Shown here in pieces: positions 35,538 to 46,800 of a stretch of 64,000 bases of DNA. The stretch comes from Arthrobacter gallicola. Its GTDB lineage: Bacteria > Actinomycetota > Actinomycetes > Actinomycetales > Micrococcaceae. Within the stretch, counting starts at the first letter, position 1. Each line of letters starts with the position of its first letter. The stretch covers positions 726,185 to 790,184 of the forward strand of contig NZ_JACSQD010000001.1 of NCBI RefSeq assembly GCF_014836775.1, given 5' to 3'. The position numbers and the translations under genes are program-made. The notes under the pieces were generated by a model. It saw only the letters and a list, made by a program, of their open reading frames with translations, searched no databases and was not told where the DNA came from.

Positions 35538-35921
35538 TTATTCAGTCTCGGCGGACGGAGCTTCGGGAAGCTGCAGGTCAACCGCAGGGCAGTCCTTCCA
35601 GAGACGTTCCAGCGCGTAGAACACCCGGTCCTCCTCATGCTGGACGTGCACCACAACGGTGGCGTAGTCCAGCAGGACCCAGCGGCCTTCACTGCGGCCT
35701 TCGCGGCGCACCGGCTTCAGGCCCGATTTGGCGAGCTCTTCTTCCACGCCGTCGACAATGGCGTTGACCTGGCGTTCATTCGACGCGGACGCGATGAGGA
35801 AAACGTCGGTGATAGCCAGCCGTTCGCTCACGTCGATCGCGACGATGTCATCCGCCAGCTTGGCCGATGCCGCTCTGGCCGCAGTCCGGGCAATTTCCAT
35901 GGATGATTCGGTGGCGCTCAA
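35538..35921 (-). CDS. rsfS: Ribosome silencing factor RsfS (Iojap/DUF143)
   Basis: Binds L14 of the 50S subunit and blocks subunit joining when nutrients are scarce. Family blocks: LADDIVAIDVSERLAITDVF, SASNERQVNAIVDGVEEELA, GRWVLLDYATVVVHVQ and FYALERLWKDCP. I place the start at TTG 35921 (LSATESSMEIARTAARAAS), because AAGGAGA lies 5 bases before it and the family begins with xATESS; an ATG ten codons upstream precedes that ribosome site. Length is 127 residues. It is the last gene of the obgE-proBA-nadD cluster. Confidence 0.95.
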   Translation of the reverse strand: MSATESSMEIARTAARAASAKLADDIVAIDVSERLAITDVFLIASASNERQVNAIVDGVEEELAKSGLKPVRREGRSEGRWVLLDYATVVVHVQHEEDRVFYALERLWKDCPAVDLQLPEAPSAETE

Positions 35922-35940
35922 CGTTTCTCCTTGTGTGGTA

Positions 35941-37446
35941 TCAGCTGCCAAGGCCGCCGACGATCAGTATTATTCCGAGGATGAGGGCGGTGAGGCCCAC
36001 ACCCGCCATTCCCAGGGACACGGCTCGTATCCTCCGGCTGCGGCGAAGGCCGGCAGTCATAACATCCAGGGGGTCCAGCCCAAAGGCGCTCCGTGCGCCG
36101 ATCGGTTTCGCACCCTGGTCCGCCTCCAGCGGGGCATTCACGAGTGCATCGGCACGGGCCAAAATCCTGGAATGCCGGACGTCCGCCGGCTCCTGGGACC
36201 GTGCCTGTGCGGCTGCCGGGCGGTTTCCCCTTGAAGGCTGCCGGGTGGAAGCCTTCCGGCCGGCACCGGCTGCGCTGGGAGCAGCAGGTTTCGACGGCGC
36301 AGCAGGGTTTGAGGAGGTGACCACGGGCACGTGGGACGTGGCCGGCGGTTTCATGACCGGGCGCTCCAGCCCTGGAACCTCAACGAACTCAAGCGGGGTG
36401 ACCATTGCCAGGTTATGGGCGGTGGTTGGATCTGACTGAGGCGAGCGGCGCTGCTCGTTCTCCTGGGCCAGACGCTGAATGTTCTGTGTCCTGCGGTTGA
36501 GGACGGCGGCACGTTCTGCCAGTGCCCGCTGCTGTGCCAGCAGTTCCAGATCCACCGCATGCGGATCGGCCTGCTGAAGGGCTTCCATGGCTGCCACCTG
36601 GTTGCGGGCCTGATGCTTCAGAGCCTCCCGCGCCGCCAGGGCCTGCTCGACGGACATATCCGCAATGTCGGCGTTGGGTTCCGTTGCCGCCGGACGGGCA
36701 GGTGCCGTGCCGGACGCCGGCGACTGTGCCGGAGCTGCCGGCGGTTCCGGAGCTGCTGCCTGGGCGGGTGCTTTGGCGTCGACATGAGCTTTAGGGTTGG
36801 CAGGGGCTTTGGGGGCACCGGCGGGCGCCTTGGTATCGACGGGCGCCTTGGCATCACCAGGGGCTTTGGTAGCGACAGGTGCTTTGGCGTCGACGGGAGC
36901 TTTAACTGAGGGCGCGCGGCTGGGTGCCGGAGTGACCGGCTTAATAACAGGTGCCTGCTGCTCTTCGGCAGCCCGGCGCCGTCGTTCCCGGCGGCTTGAG
37001 AGCTGAGGTGCCGGATCACCGGACCGATTCGATGATGCTGCGGCAGGCCCGGCACGGCGGCCGGAACTATCAGCGGGCCCCTGGACCCCGGAGGCCTTGC
37101 CCGGAACTTCTGCCTCGCTGCGGGCGGCAGAGGCAGCGCCGGCGGGCGGGGAAACTGGAGGGACAGAGGTGTCCGGCTTGCGGCCCTGCTGCTCTCCCCC
37201 GGCCTTTTCCCGCGCAGCCTGCTGAGCCTGCTGCTGGGCTATCCGCAGTTGCCGGCGGGTGGGTGGGTTGGCGCTGGATTCCTCCGGCCGCGGCTGGTTG
37301 TCGGTGAGCGCTTTGTAGGCACGAAGAGTTTCCCGGTCCCGTGCACGCTGCTGGGACTCCCGTTCCTGGTGCCCCGCATCCGCCGTCGAGCCGGCCGCGC
37401 GGCGGCTGCGTCGAGGTGCGTCTGCGGACTCTGGACCGTTAGTCAT
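35941..37446 (-). CDS. Low-complexity, tail-anchored membrane protein of unknown function
   Basis: 501 residues, nearly all disordered: charged and Gln/Arg-rich N-terminus (QQRARDRETLRAYKALTDNQ), an Ala/Pro-rich middle with a pentad repeat KAPVD / KAPVA / KAPGD (about 180-227), a helical Ala/Glu segment (DMSVEQALAAREALKHQARN, about 270-340), then a basic stretch and one C-terminal transmembrane helix (AVSLGMAGVGLTALILGIIL) with only four residues after it. It lies between nadD and rsfS, 19 bp before the rsfS start. No known domain. The layout suggests a membrane-tethered scaffold facing the cytoplasm. Confidence 0.85.
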   Translation of the reverse strand: MTNGPESADAPRRSRRAAGSTADAGHQERESQQRARDRETLRAYKALTDNQPRPEESSANPPTRRQLRIAQQQAQQAAREKAGGEQQGRKPDTSVPPVSPPAGAASAARSEAEVPGKASGVQGPADSSGRRAGPAAASSNRSGDPAPQLSSRRERRRRAAEEQQAPVIKPVTPAPSRAPSVKAPVDAKAPVATKAPGDAKAPVDTKAPAGAPKAPANPKAHVDAKAPAQAAAPEPPAAPAQSPASGTAPARPAATEPNADIADMSVEQALAAREALKHQARNQVAAMEALQQADPHAVDLELLAQQRALAERAAVLNRRTQNIQRLAQENEQRRSPQSDPTTAHNLAMVTPLEFVEVPGLERPVMKPPATSHVPVVTSSNPAAPSKPAAPSAAGAGRKASTRQPSRGNRPAAAQARSQEPADVRHSRILARADALVNAPLEADQGAKPIGARSAFGLDPLDVMTAGLRRSRRIRAVSLGMAGVGLTALILGIILIVGGLGS

Positions 37447-37497
37447 TTCCTACCCATCCGGTATTGATCGCTCAGGTGCCGGTTCAGTTCCGGCAGC

Positions 37498-38136
37498 CTA
37501 GGCCTGCTGCTGCATCTGCTGCTGCGAAGGCGTGTACAGATTGTGTTTGGCGATGTACTGCACCACCCCGTCAGGTACCAGGTACCAGACCGGCTCCGAC
37601 GCCGCGACCCGCTGGCGGCAGTCCGTTGATGAAATGGCCATCGCCGGAACCTCCAGGAGGCTGACATCGTCACGGCCCATATTCTGCAGTTCGTGCCCGG
37701 GCCGGGTCACTCCCACAAAGTGGGCCAGTGTCCAGAGTTCCTGGACGTCCTTCCACGAAAGGATCTGCGCCATGGCGTCCGCTCCCGTAATAAAGAACAG
37801 TTCGGCGTCCGGACGCGCGCGCCGCAGATCCCTAAGCGTATCAATTGTGTAGGTTGGTCCGGGCCGGTCAATATCCACCCGGCTGACCTTGAAGCGGGGA
37901 TTGGACGCCGTGGCAATCACCGTCATCAGGTAACGGTGCTCCGCCGGAGTGACCTGCTGGGCGGGTTTGTGCCAGGGTTCCCCGGTGGGCACAAAAACCA
38001 CTTCGTCAAGGTTGAATACCGCTGCCACTTCACTGGCCGCCACAAGGTGCCCGTGGTGAATTGGATCAAAGGTGCCGCCCATAACGCCAAGGCGGTAGGG
38101 GCGGCGTGCCTCAGCCAGGTCTTCTGTTGTGTTCAT
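37498..38136 (-). CDS. nadD: Nicotinate-nucleotide adenylyltransferase
   Basis: Adenylates nicotinate mononucleotide to deamido-NAD in NAD synthesis. The nucleotidyltransferase motif [19 protein letters not shown] (HxGH) starts at residue 19 and the second signature is [11 protein letters not shown] (SSTxxR). Length is 212 residues, with a Gln-rich tail ([10 protein letters not shown]). It sits between proA and rsfS, the arrangement found across Actinobacteria. A small membrane protein gene lies 35 bp upstream. Confidence 0.96.
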   Translation of the reverse strand: MNTTEDLAEARRPYRLGVMGGTFDPIHHGHLVAASEVAAVFNLDEVVFVPTGEPWHKPAQQVTPAEHRYLMTVIATASNPRFKVSRVDIDRPGPTYTIDTLRDLRRARPDAELFFITGADAMAQILSWKDVQELWTLAHFVGVTRPGHELQNMGRDDVSLLEVPAMAISSTDCRQRVAASEPVWYLVPDGVVQYIAKHNLYTPSQQQMQQQA

Positions 38137-38171
38137 GCGTGCGGTATCCGCGGTTCCCCTGGGGCGGGACC

Positions 38172-38408
38172 TTATTCGGAGATGCCCTGTCCGTGGTCGT
38201 GCTTGTTAGGGTACTGACGCTGCGGATCCACGTGCTCGGTTACTGCTTCGTGGCGGTGGCCCAGGCTGGTGAAGGCCATGGTGGCGAACATCAGGACCAT
38301 GAAAATGCCAAAAATGACAGCTCCATAGACGAGAGCCGGAGTACCCTCGGCATGTTCTTCGGCAACTTCGGCCGCCATCAATGCAGCACTGGAAAGCTGG
38401 ATCAGCAT
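38172..38408 (-). CDS. Small single-span membrane protein
   Basis: 78 residues: short N-terminal hydrophobic start ([20 protein letters not shown]), one transmembrane helix ([20 protein letters not shown]), then a His-rich polar tail ([29 protein letters not shown]). Its place between proA and nadD is typical for Micrococcaceae. Function unknown; the His-rich tail could bind metal. Confidence 0.82.
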   Translation of the reverse strand: MLIQLSSAALMAAEVAEEHAEGTPALVYGAVIFGIFMVLMFATMAFTSLGHRHEAVTEHVDPQRQYPNKHDHGQGISE

Positions 38409-38516
38409 GAATCTCCCTAAATCAACTGCCGAAGAACCGGCAGAGCATCGTTTCTAGATCAATGGTACGCGTCGCGGGCCCGAACGGCGCAGTCCGGGCC
38501 TGGAGGGGAAAGGGCG

Positions 38517-39842
38517 TTAGCCCCGGACCTGCCCCTCGCCCTGGATGATCCATTTGGTGGTCGTCAGTTCCTTCAGGCCCATCGGGCCCCGCGCATGCAT
38601 CTTTTGTGTCGAGATGCCCACCTCCGCGCCAAGGCCGAGTTCGCCCCCGTCGGTGAAGCGGGTGGAGGCATTAACGATCACGGCAGCGGAGTCGATCTCG
38701 GCGATAAAGCGATCGGCATTGGCGAGGTCGTTGGTGATGATGGCTTCGGTATGCCCGGTGGTCCAGCGGCGGATGTGCTCGAGGGCTTCGTCCATGGAAT
38801 CAACCATCGCCACCGCCAGGTCAAGGTCCATGTACTCCCGGCCCCAGTCCTCGTCCGTCGCTGCGGAGGCATCAACGTCCTCGGGCAGGATGCCCCGGAT
38901 CCGTTCATCCACGTGCAGCCGCACGCCCGAGGCCGCGAGGGCCGCCAGGACTTCACGGGCTGCTTCACTGCCGCTGTGCACCAGCAGGGTTTCCACCGTG
39001 TTGCACACACTCGGCCGCTGGGTCTTGGCGTTGAGCAGGATGTCAACGGCCATCTCTTCGGGGGCGGTCTCATCCAGGAAGATGTGGACGTTGCCTTCGC
39101 CGGTTTCAATGACCGGCACGGCTGCGTTGGTGACGACGTTCTGAATCAGTGACCGGCCGCCGCGGGGAATCAGGACATCCACCCGTCCGCGTGCCTTCAT
39201 CAGGACGTTCGCGCCGGCCCGGCCGTAGCCGTCGATGCTCTGGACGGCATCCGAGGGAAGTCCCACAGTGTCCAGGGCATCGCGGATCAGGTCCACCAGC
39301 ACGGTGTTGGTCGAAGCGGCGGCACTGCCGCCGCGCAGGATTACCGCGTTCCCGCTCTTCAGCGCCAGGCCCGCGATATCCACGGTCACGTTGGGGCGGG
39401 CCTCGTAAATGGCACCCACCACTCCCAGGGGAACATGGACCTGCCTCAGGCGAAGCCCGTTGGGCAGGGTCTGCCCGCGGGCGACCGATCCCACGGGGTC
39501 CGGGAGTCCGGCCAGGTTCCGCAGGGCGTCAGCCAGCCCGTCAATGCGTTCGGGAGTCAGCGTCAGCCGGTCCAGCAGCGCCTCAGATGTACCGTTGTCC
39601 CGGCCGCGCTGGACGTCCTCCGCGTTTGCGGCCAGGACGATGTCCCGCCGGGCGACAATATCCTGGGCGATCCGCTCCAGGGCGAGGTCCTTCCAGGCGC
39701 GGTTGGCACGGGCCATCCGCCGGGCAGCGGTCCTGGCCCGGTCGGCGATGCGGTGCACTCCGGCTTCGACGTCCTCCGGCGACGGCGACTCACCGGCGGT
39801 GCGGTCGGCGGACGTGGCGGAGGTGGTGTTCACTGCGGTCAT
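38517..39842 (-). CDS. proA: Glutamate-5-semialdehyde dehydrogenase
   Basis: Reduces gamma-glutamyl phosphate to the semialdehyde in proline synthesis, with NADPH. Aldehyde-dehydrogenase fold: VPLGVVGAIYEARPNVTVDI, AVILRGGSAAASTNTVLVDL, and the catalytic Cys in RPSVCNTVETLLVH. Length, 441 residues, is normal. Its start overlaps the proB stop by 4 bp, so ProB and ProA are made together, fitting the channelled labile intermediate. Confidence 0.97.
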   Translation of the reverse strand: MTAVNTTSATSADRTAGESPSPEDVEAGVHRIADRARTAARRMARANRAWKDLALERIAQDIVARRDIVLAANAEDVQRGRDNGTSEALLDRLTLTPERIDGLADALRNLAGLPDPVGSVARGQTLPNGLRLRQVHVPLGVVGAIYEARPNVTVDIAGLALKSGNAVILRGGSAAASTNTVLVDLIRDALDTVGLPSDAVQSIDGYGRAGANVLMKARGRVDVLIPRGGRSLIQNVVTNAAVPVIETGEGNVHIFLDETAPEEMAVDILLNAKTQRPSVCNTVETLLVHSGSEAAREVLAALAASGVRLHVDERIRGILPEDVDASAATDEDWGREYMDLDLAVAMVDSMDEALEHIRRWTTGHTEAIITNDLANADRFIAEIDSAAVIVNASTRFTDGGELGLGAEVGISTQKMHARGPMGLKELTTTKWIIQGEGQVRG

Positions 39843-41083
39843 GCTCTCAGTGTAGCGGCGGCCCCGTCTGCCTGCCCGGAACGTGACGGCAGGGGTCCGG
39901 CATCCGCTCCGGCGGACCGGGGCTGCAGGATCACCAGATCGTTGACGTGCACCACCGAGCGCTCATAGCCGCGGCCGAGTTCGCGGGCCAGTTCCCGGGT
40001 GGAGCGGCCGAGCATCTGGGGCAGCTCATCAGAGGCGTAGTTTGTCAGGCCGTGGGCCAGAACGCGTCCAGAGGTATCACGCAGGGCCACGGGGTCCCCG
40101 GGTTCGAAGTGACCCTCCACCGCCACGATGCCGGCGGGCAGCAGCGACCGGCGCCGCTCCCCCACGGCCCGTGCCGCGCCGTCGTCGAGCACCAGGCTGC
40201 CCTGGATCCTGGCGAGGTGGGCCAGCCAGAGCAGACGGATCGGCTGCCGCACGCCACGGGTGGCAAACCAGGTGCCGACGTCCTCGCCGGCCAGGGCCGC
40301 GGCGGCATTTTCCGTGGAGGTTACCAGGGCGGGAATGCCGGACTGCGCCGCGATGGTGGCGGCCTCGACCTTGGTGACCATGCCGCCGGTGCCGACACCG
40401 GCTTTGCCGACCTTGCCGATCCGCACGTCCTCAAGGTCTTTCAGACCCGTAACTTCCGGGATCCGGCGGGCGCCGGCCGACGGCGGACCGTCATAGAGAG
40501 CGTCGACGTCGGAAAGCAGTATCAGGGCGTCCGCTTTGACCAGGTGCGCAACGAGCGCCGCCAGCCGGTCATTGTCACCGAACCGGATCTCATGGCTGGC
40601 AACGGTGTCGTTTTCATTCACGATGGGCACCACGCCGAAGTTCAGCAGCCGCTCCATGGCCCGGTGGGCGTTGGCATGGTGCGTCCTGCGCATCAGGTCT
40701 TCCACGGTGAGCAGGACCTGGCTGACGGTGACTCCGTGCGCACCAAAGGCCTCGGTATACCGTGCCATGAGCAGGCCCTGGCCCACGCTGGCGGCCGCCT
40801 GCTGGGTGGACAGCTGGGCGGGCCGCTTGGACAGGCCCAGGGGCGCCAGGCCGGCCGAGATGGCACCGGAGGAGACCAGGATAATTTCGGTTCCCTGCCG
40901 CCGCCGGGCGGCCAGGACGTTGGCAAGGGAGGTCAGCGCCTCATCGGAGATGCCGCCGGCGACGGACGTCAACGATGAGGAGCCAACCTTCACCACGATG
41001 CGGCGGGCGCGGGCCAGCCCGGCCCGCGACTTCAGCGGACGTTTGGGAACGGGAGGGATCTGTACTTCGATTTCTTCACTCAT
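39839..41083 (-). CDS. proB: Glutamate 5-kinase
   Basis: First step of proline synthesis. N-terminal amino-acid kinase domain: RIVVKVGSSSLTS, SSGAISAGLAPLGL, VPIVNENDTVASHEIRFGDN and GTGGMVTKVEAATIAAQSGI. A C-terminal PUA domain (about 300-385) with GIVAVEGHFEPGDPVALRD and LVILQ follows. Length is 414 residues. It is normally inhibited by proline through residues in the kinase domain. It starts 52 bp downstream of obgE and overlaps proA. Confidence 0.97.
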   Translation of the reverse strand: MSEEIEVQIPPVPKRPLKSRAGLARARRIVVKVGSSSLTSVAGGISDEALTSLANVLAARRRQGTEIILVSSGAISAGLAPLGLSKRPAQLSTQQAAASVGQGLLMARYTEAFGAHGVTVSQVLLTVEDLMRRTHHANAHRAMERLLNFGVVPIVNENDTVASHEIRFGDNDRLAALVAHLVKADALILLSDVDALYDGPPSAGARRIPEVTGLKDLEDVRIGKVGKAGVGTGGMVTKVEAATIAAQSGIPALVTSTENAAAALAGEDVGTWFATRGVRQPIRLLWLAHLARIQGSLVLDDGAARAVGERRRSLLPAGIVAVEGHFEPGDPVALRDTSGRVLAHGLTNYASDELPQMLGRSTRELARELGRGYERSVVHVNDLVILQPRSAGADAGPLPSRSGQADGAAATLRA

Positions 41084-41135
41084 GACGGATCCACCCTATG
41101 TCTAAGTTCCCTCCTGCTCCGCTTCTATGAACGGA

Positions 41136-42743
<1,608 letters not shown>

Positions 42744-42762
42744 CTACTCGGCTTAAAAAACA

Positions 42763-42791
42763 GTGGGGCGGGCCATCATGGCCCACCCCAC
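42763..42791 (-). terminator. Intrinsic terminator of rplU-rpmA
   Basis: GTGGGGCGGGCCA (42763-42775) and TGGCCCACCCCAC (42779-42791) form a 13-bp stem with a single mismatch and a three-base loop; on the minus strand TGTTTTTTAAG follows. It separates the ribosomal protein operon from obgE. Confidence 0.9.
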
Positions 42792-42813
42792 CGGAAAAGC
42801 TATTTGCCGGAAA

Positions 42814-43074
42814 TTACTCGGCTGCTGCTGCGACGATGTTCACGACGCGGCGTCCACGGCGGCTGCCGAACTCGACAGCTCCAGCCTCGAGGGCGAACAG
42901 CGTGTCATCTCCGCCGCGGCCAACGCCTGCGCCGGGGTGGAAGTGGGTGCCACGCTGGCGAACGATGATTTCGCCTGCCTTGACAACCTGGCCACCGAAG
43001 CGCTTCACGCCGAGGTACTGCGCGTTGGAGTCGCGGCCGTTGCGAGTAGAGCTCGCACCTTTCTTATGTGCCAT
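42814..43074 (-). CDS. rpmA: 50S ribosomal protein L27
   Basis: 86 residues, [20 protein letters not shown] with [11 protein letters not shown] and [20 protein letters not shown]; the N-terminus reaches into the peptidyl-transferase centre. There is no N-terminal cleavage extension of the Firmicute type. It follows rplU by 95 bp and is closed by a strong terminator. Confidence 0.98.
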   Translation of the reverse strand: MAHKKGASSTRNGRDSNAQYLGVKRFGGQVVKAGEIIVRQRGTHFHPGAGVGRGGDDTLFALEAGAVEFGSRRGRRVVNIVAAAAE

Positions 43075-43169
43075 TTTCTAATCCTGCCTTTGCTCTGACT
43101 GATGTTGATGCCTAAGGTGCGGGCAATCCCGCGGTTACCGGCTCCACTGCTGAAGCCGGCACGTAGGAA

Positions 43170-43481
43170 TCAGGAGTTGATGGAGGTGACCTTGACCTTG
43201 GTCAGCGAGGAGCGGTAGCCCTGACGCTTCTTGTAACCGGTCTTGTTCTTGAACTTCTGGATAACAATCTTCGGACCACGGAAGTTCTCGATAACTTCTG
43301 CCGTAACCGTAACCTTTGCCAGGTCCGCAGCGGCAGAGGTGACCTTGTCGCCATCAACCAAAAGCAGGGCAGGCAGCTCAAAAGTGCTGCCGGCTCCACC
43401 GGGGACGCGGTCCAGGGTTACGAGGTCTCCAACGGAAACCTTTTCTTGGCGGCCGCCAGCGCGGACAATCGCGTACACCAC
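43170..43481 (-). CDS. rplU: 50S ribosomal protein L21
   Basis: 103 residues: [20 protein letters not shown], then [20 protein letters not shown] and the final LTKVKVTSI. Family L21 proteins start at VYAIV, so I take GTG 43481; a GTG four codons earlier (43493) is also in frame. First gene of the rplU-rpmA operon. Confidence 0.96.
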   Translation of the reverse strand: MVYAIVRAGGRQEKVSVGDLVTLDRVPGGAGSTFELPALLLVDGDKVTSAAADLAKVTVTAEVIENFRGPKIVIQKFKNKTGYKKRQGYRSSLTKVKVTSINS

Positions 43482-43493
43482 TTGGGAACTCAC

Positions 43494-43896
43494 TTCTCTC
43501 GACGTTTAATACTTGGATGCGCACTACCCGGATCAGAAATGTGTCCGGCTTGCGCCATGCAGTCACGCCCTGTACCGAAGAACGGCTTCGAAGGCGTTCG
43601 CACCGAAGTTCAAGGTTACGCTAAGGGACCCATAAGCCGCAAATGCACGGTTGTTTCCAGCGTTTCTCCACCTCGAACGTCATCGGACGTCACTGCGCTA
43701 TGACTACTTTATAACATCCCAGCGCCCCGTTGCGCCCGGACTCGCCTGCCGCTGTCTGGCCGCCGCGGGGCTTGTACGCCGTCGTAAACGGCAGCAGGCT
43801 GCCGTCCGTAACGGACGGCAGCCTGCTGCACTGGCCTTCAGCCAGCTTCACCGGGACCGATCACCAGGACCGGGCCTGGATCCTGCTCGTTCCTGC
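43494..43896. other. Spacer between rplU and rne with a terminator hairpin
   Basis: 403 bp with no gene. A perfect 17-bp hairpin, GCAGCAGGCTGCCGTCC at 43791-43807 and its complement at 43813-43829, lies 68 bp after the rne stop and is its likely terminator, although only CGTTTAC follows on the minus strand. On the minus strand TATAAA (43713-43708) may be the -10 of the rplU promoter. The rest is unremarkable. Confidence 0.6.
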
Positions 43897-46800
43897 TTAG
43901 AGATCCGAAGCAGGAACCCCGACGCCGAGGATCACCGGAGCGGCCGCTTCGGTGCGCGGTTTCACGGGCGCCTGGGCGGATACCGCCGTCGTGCTCCCCT
44001 GGGCGGGAGCCTGGGCGGCCTCTGCCTTGATGATCTGGGCATCTGCGGAGCCCTGCGGGCTGCGGGCGGCACGGCGCCGCCGCGGACCCTGTGGAGCTTC
44101 GCCGCCGCTGGGCGCGGAAGCTGAGGACTGGCCGGCAGCCGGCGCCGGGCTGGGTGCGGAGACCCCGGTGCCGCCGGAGGTACCTTCCTGGCGTGATGAT
44201 CCCGCGGTCTGCTCCCCGGATCCCGACCCACCGGATGCTGATTCACCGGAGGCTACCGGAGAAACTTCGTTGAACGCTTCGGTCAGGCTCTCCAGGGTCA
44301 GCTGAGCTTCCTGGCGGACCGGACGGCGGCGCTCCCGGCGCGGAACGACGACAGTTTCACCCTGAATCCGCAGGATGGCCCCGGCTTCCTCAGGTACATC
44401 GTCGTGCGGCTCCTTGATGAGGTGCTTTTCCTCCGGCGCGGCAGGTGCCTCCTTGGCAGCTGCAGGAGCTGCTTCGGTCTCCGGATTCTCCCCGGCACCG
44501 TGTGCAGCGGCCGTGGCCGCCGCGATGGTCGCCAGCGCCGCCCGGGCGGCTTCCGCCTTCGCTGCGCGCTCGGCGTCGTCAGGCTGCGTTTCCTCTACCT
44601 TGGCCGGCTCCACGGGCGCAGGGGCCTGCTGCTGCTGGGCCTGGTTCGAGTTTTGGTTCCGGTTGCGGCGCTTGCGCTCACCCCGGGACTGCTTCTCCTG
44701 CTTGAGGTGCTGGGAGTGGTTATCGTCGGAGACGGCATGACCGGCGTGGCTGGTGCTGCGCCGGTGCTCCACGGGGACGTCGTGCGTGATGACGCCGCGG
44801 CCATCACAGTGCTCACAGTTCTCCCCGAACACCTCCAGAAGGCCGGTGCCCATCCGCTTACGCGTCATCTGGACCAGTCCCAGCGATGTCACCTCAGCGA
44901 CCTGGTGCTTGGTGCGGTCGCGGCCCAGGCACTCAACCAGACGGCGGAGCACGAGGTCGCGGTTGGCTTCCAGCACCATGTCAATGAAGTCGATGACGAT
45001 GATGCCGCCAATGTCCCGGAGCCGCAGCTGGCGGACAACTTCCTCCGCTGCTTCCAGGTTGTTCTTGGTAACGGTTTCCTCGAGGTTGCCGCCGCTTCCG
45101 GTGAACTTGCCGGTATTCACGTCCACCACGGTCATGGCCTCGGTGCGGTCAATGACCAGCGAGCCGCCCGAGGGCAGGAAGACCTTGCGGTCCAGTGCCT
45201 TGGCGATCTGCTCGTCAATGCGGCTGGCAGCAAAGATGTCCTCATCCTTGGTCCACTTCTCCAGCCGGCCCACCAGGTCCGGAGCCACGTAGGTGACGTA
45301 GGCCTCGATGGTGTCCCATGCCTCTTCGCCGGAAACAATCAGCTTCGAGAAGTCCTCATTGAAGACGTCGCGGACCACCTTGATGGTCAGGTCAGGTTCC
45401 CCGTAGAGCAGCTCCGGCGGGAGCGTCTTGGTGGACTTGGCCTTGGCCTCGATGTTTTCCCACTGCGCGCGGAGCCGGTTGATGTCATTCATCAGCTCCT
45501 CTTCCGAGGCACCCTCGGCTGCGGTGCGGACGATCACGCCGGCGTTCTGCGGCAGGTGGTCCTTGAGGATCTTCTTGAGCCGGTTGCGCTCCACATCGGG
45601 GAGCTTGCGGGAAATACCGGTCATGGAGCCACCCGGGACGTAGACCAGGTAGCGGCCGGGCAGGGAGATCTGGCTGGTCAGGCGGGCGCCCTTGTGGCCA
45701 ACCGGATCCTTGGTGACCTGAACCAGGACAGAGTCTCCGGATTTCAGGGCCAGTTCGATGCGGCGCGGCTGACCGTCCAGGCCGGCGGCGTCCCAGTTGA
45801 CTTCACCGGCGTACAGGACAGCGTTGCGGCCGCGTCCGATGTCGACGAAGGCAGCCTCCATGCTCGGGAGCACGTTCTGGACCTTGCCCACGTACACGTT
45901 GCCGATCAGGGAATCCTGCTGGGTGTTGGAGACGAAGTGCTCGGCGAGGACACCGTCTTCCAGGACGCCGATCTGGATCCTGTCATCGCGCTGGCGCACG
46001 ATCATCTGGCGGTCAACGGATTCGCGGCGGGCCAGGAACTCGGCTTCGGTGATCACGTGGCGGCGGCGGCCGGACTCGCGGGATTCGCGGCGGCGCTGCT
46101 TCTTCGCCTCCAGGCGGGTCGAGCCCTTAACACTTGTCACGCGGTCGTTCACCGGCGCCTCGGCGTGCGCCCGCGGAGCGCGGACGCGGGTGACCGTGTT
46201 GGGCGGATCGTCGTCCGAACCACCGGTCAGTTCGAGGTCGGCATCTCCGCGGCGGCGGCGACGGCGGCGGCGCGAGGTGACTCCCTCAGCGTTTTCATCC
46301 GCCGCAGCAGCTTCACCATTCTCTGCATCCTCAGTGGTGGCTTCACCCTTGGTGCGTCCGCGGCTGCGGCGCCGGCTCCGGCGGGAGCGGCCGCCGTCAT
46401 GGCTCTCATCGTCCTCAGACTCCGAATCGGCCTCGGCCTCCACTACGGGTTTGACCGCCGTGAGGTCCGGGGCGTGGAAGAGCACCGAAGTCGGGGACTC
46501 CGGAATTGCGAAGGGGTTCAGCGCTGAGGACTTCTCCACCGGGGCCGGCTCATCCTTCGCGGTTCCGGCGGATGCGGCGGACGCGGGTGCAGCAGCGCTG
46601 GCGTCCTTAGTTTCCGCGGGTGCGGCGGCGCTGGCTTCCGTAGTTTCCGCGGGTGCGGCGGCGTCAGCTTCAGCGCCTTCCGCAGGTGCAGCCGCTTCAG
46701 GAGCTGCTGCAGCGGGAGCCTGGGCTTTGGCCGTGGCACGGCGGCGGGTACGCGGTGCAGCCTTTGCGGGAGCCTGCGTGGGATCAGCTGCCGGTGCGGC

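Noticed and set aside
44404..46527. 707-codon and overlapping 535-codon frames antisense to rne
   Set aside because: Mirror-image frames of the Ala/Glu-rich rne gene; no independent start signals or motifs.
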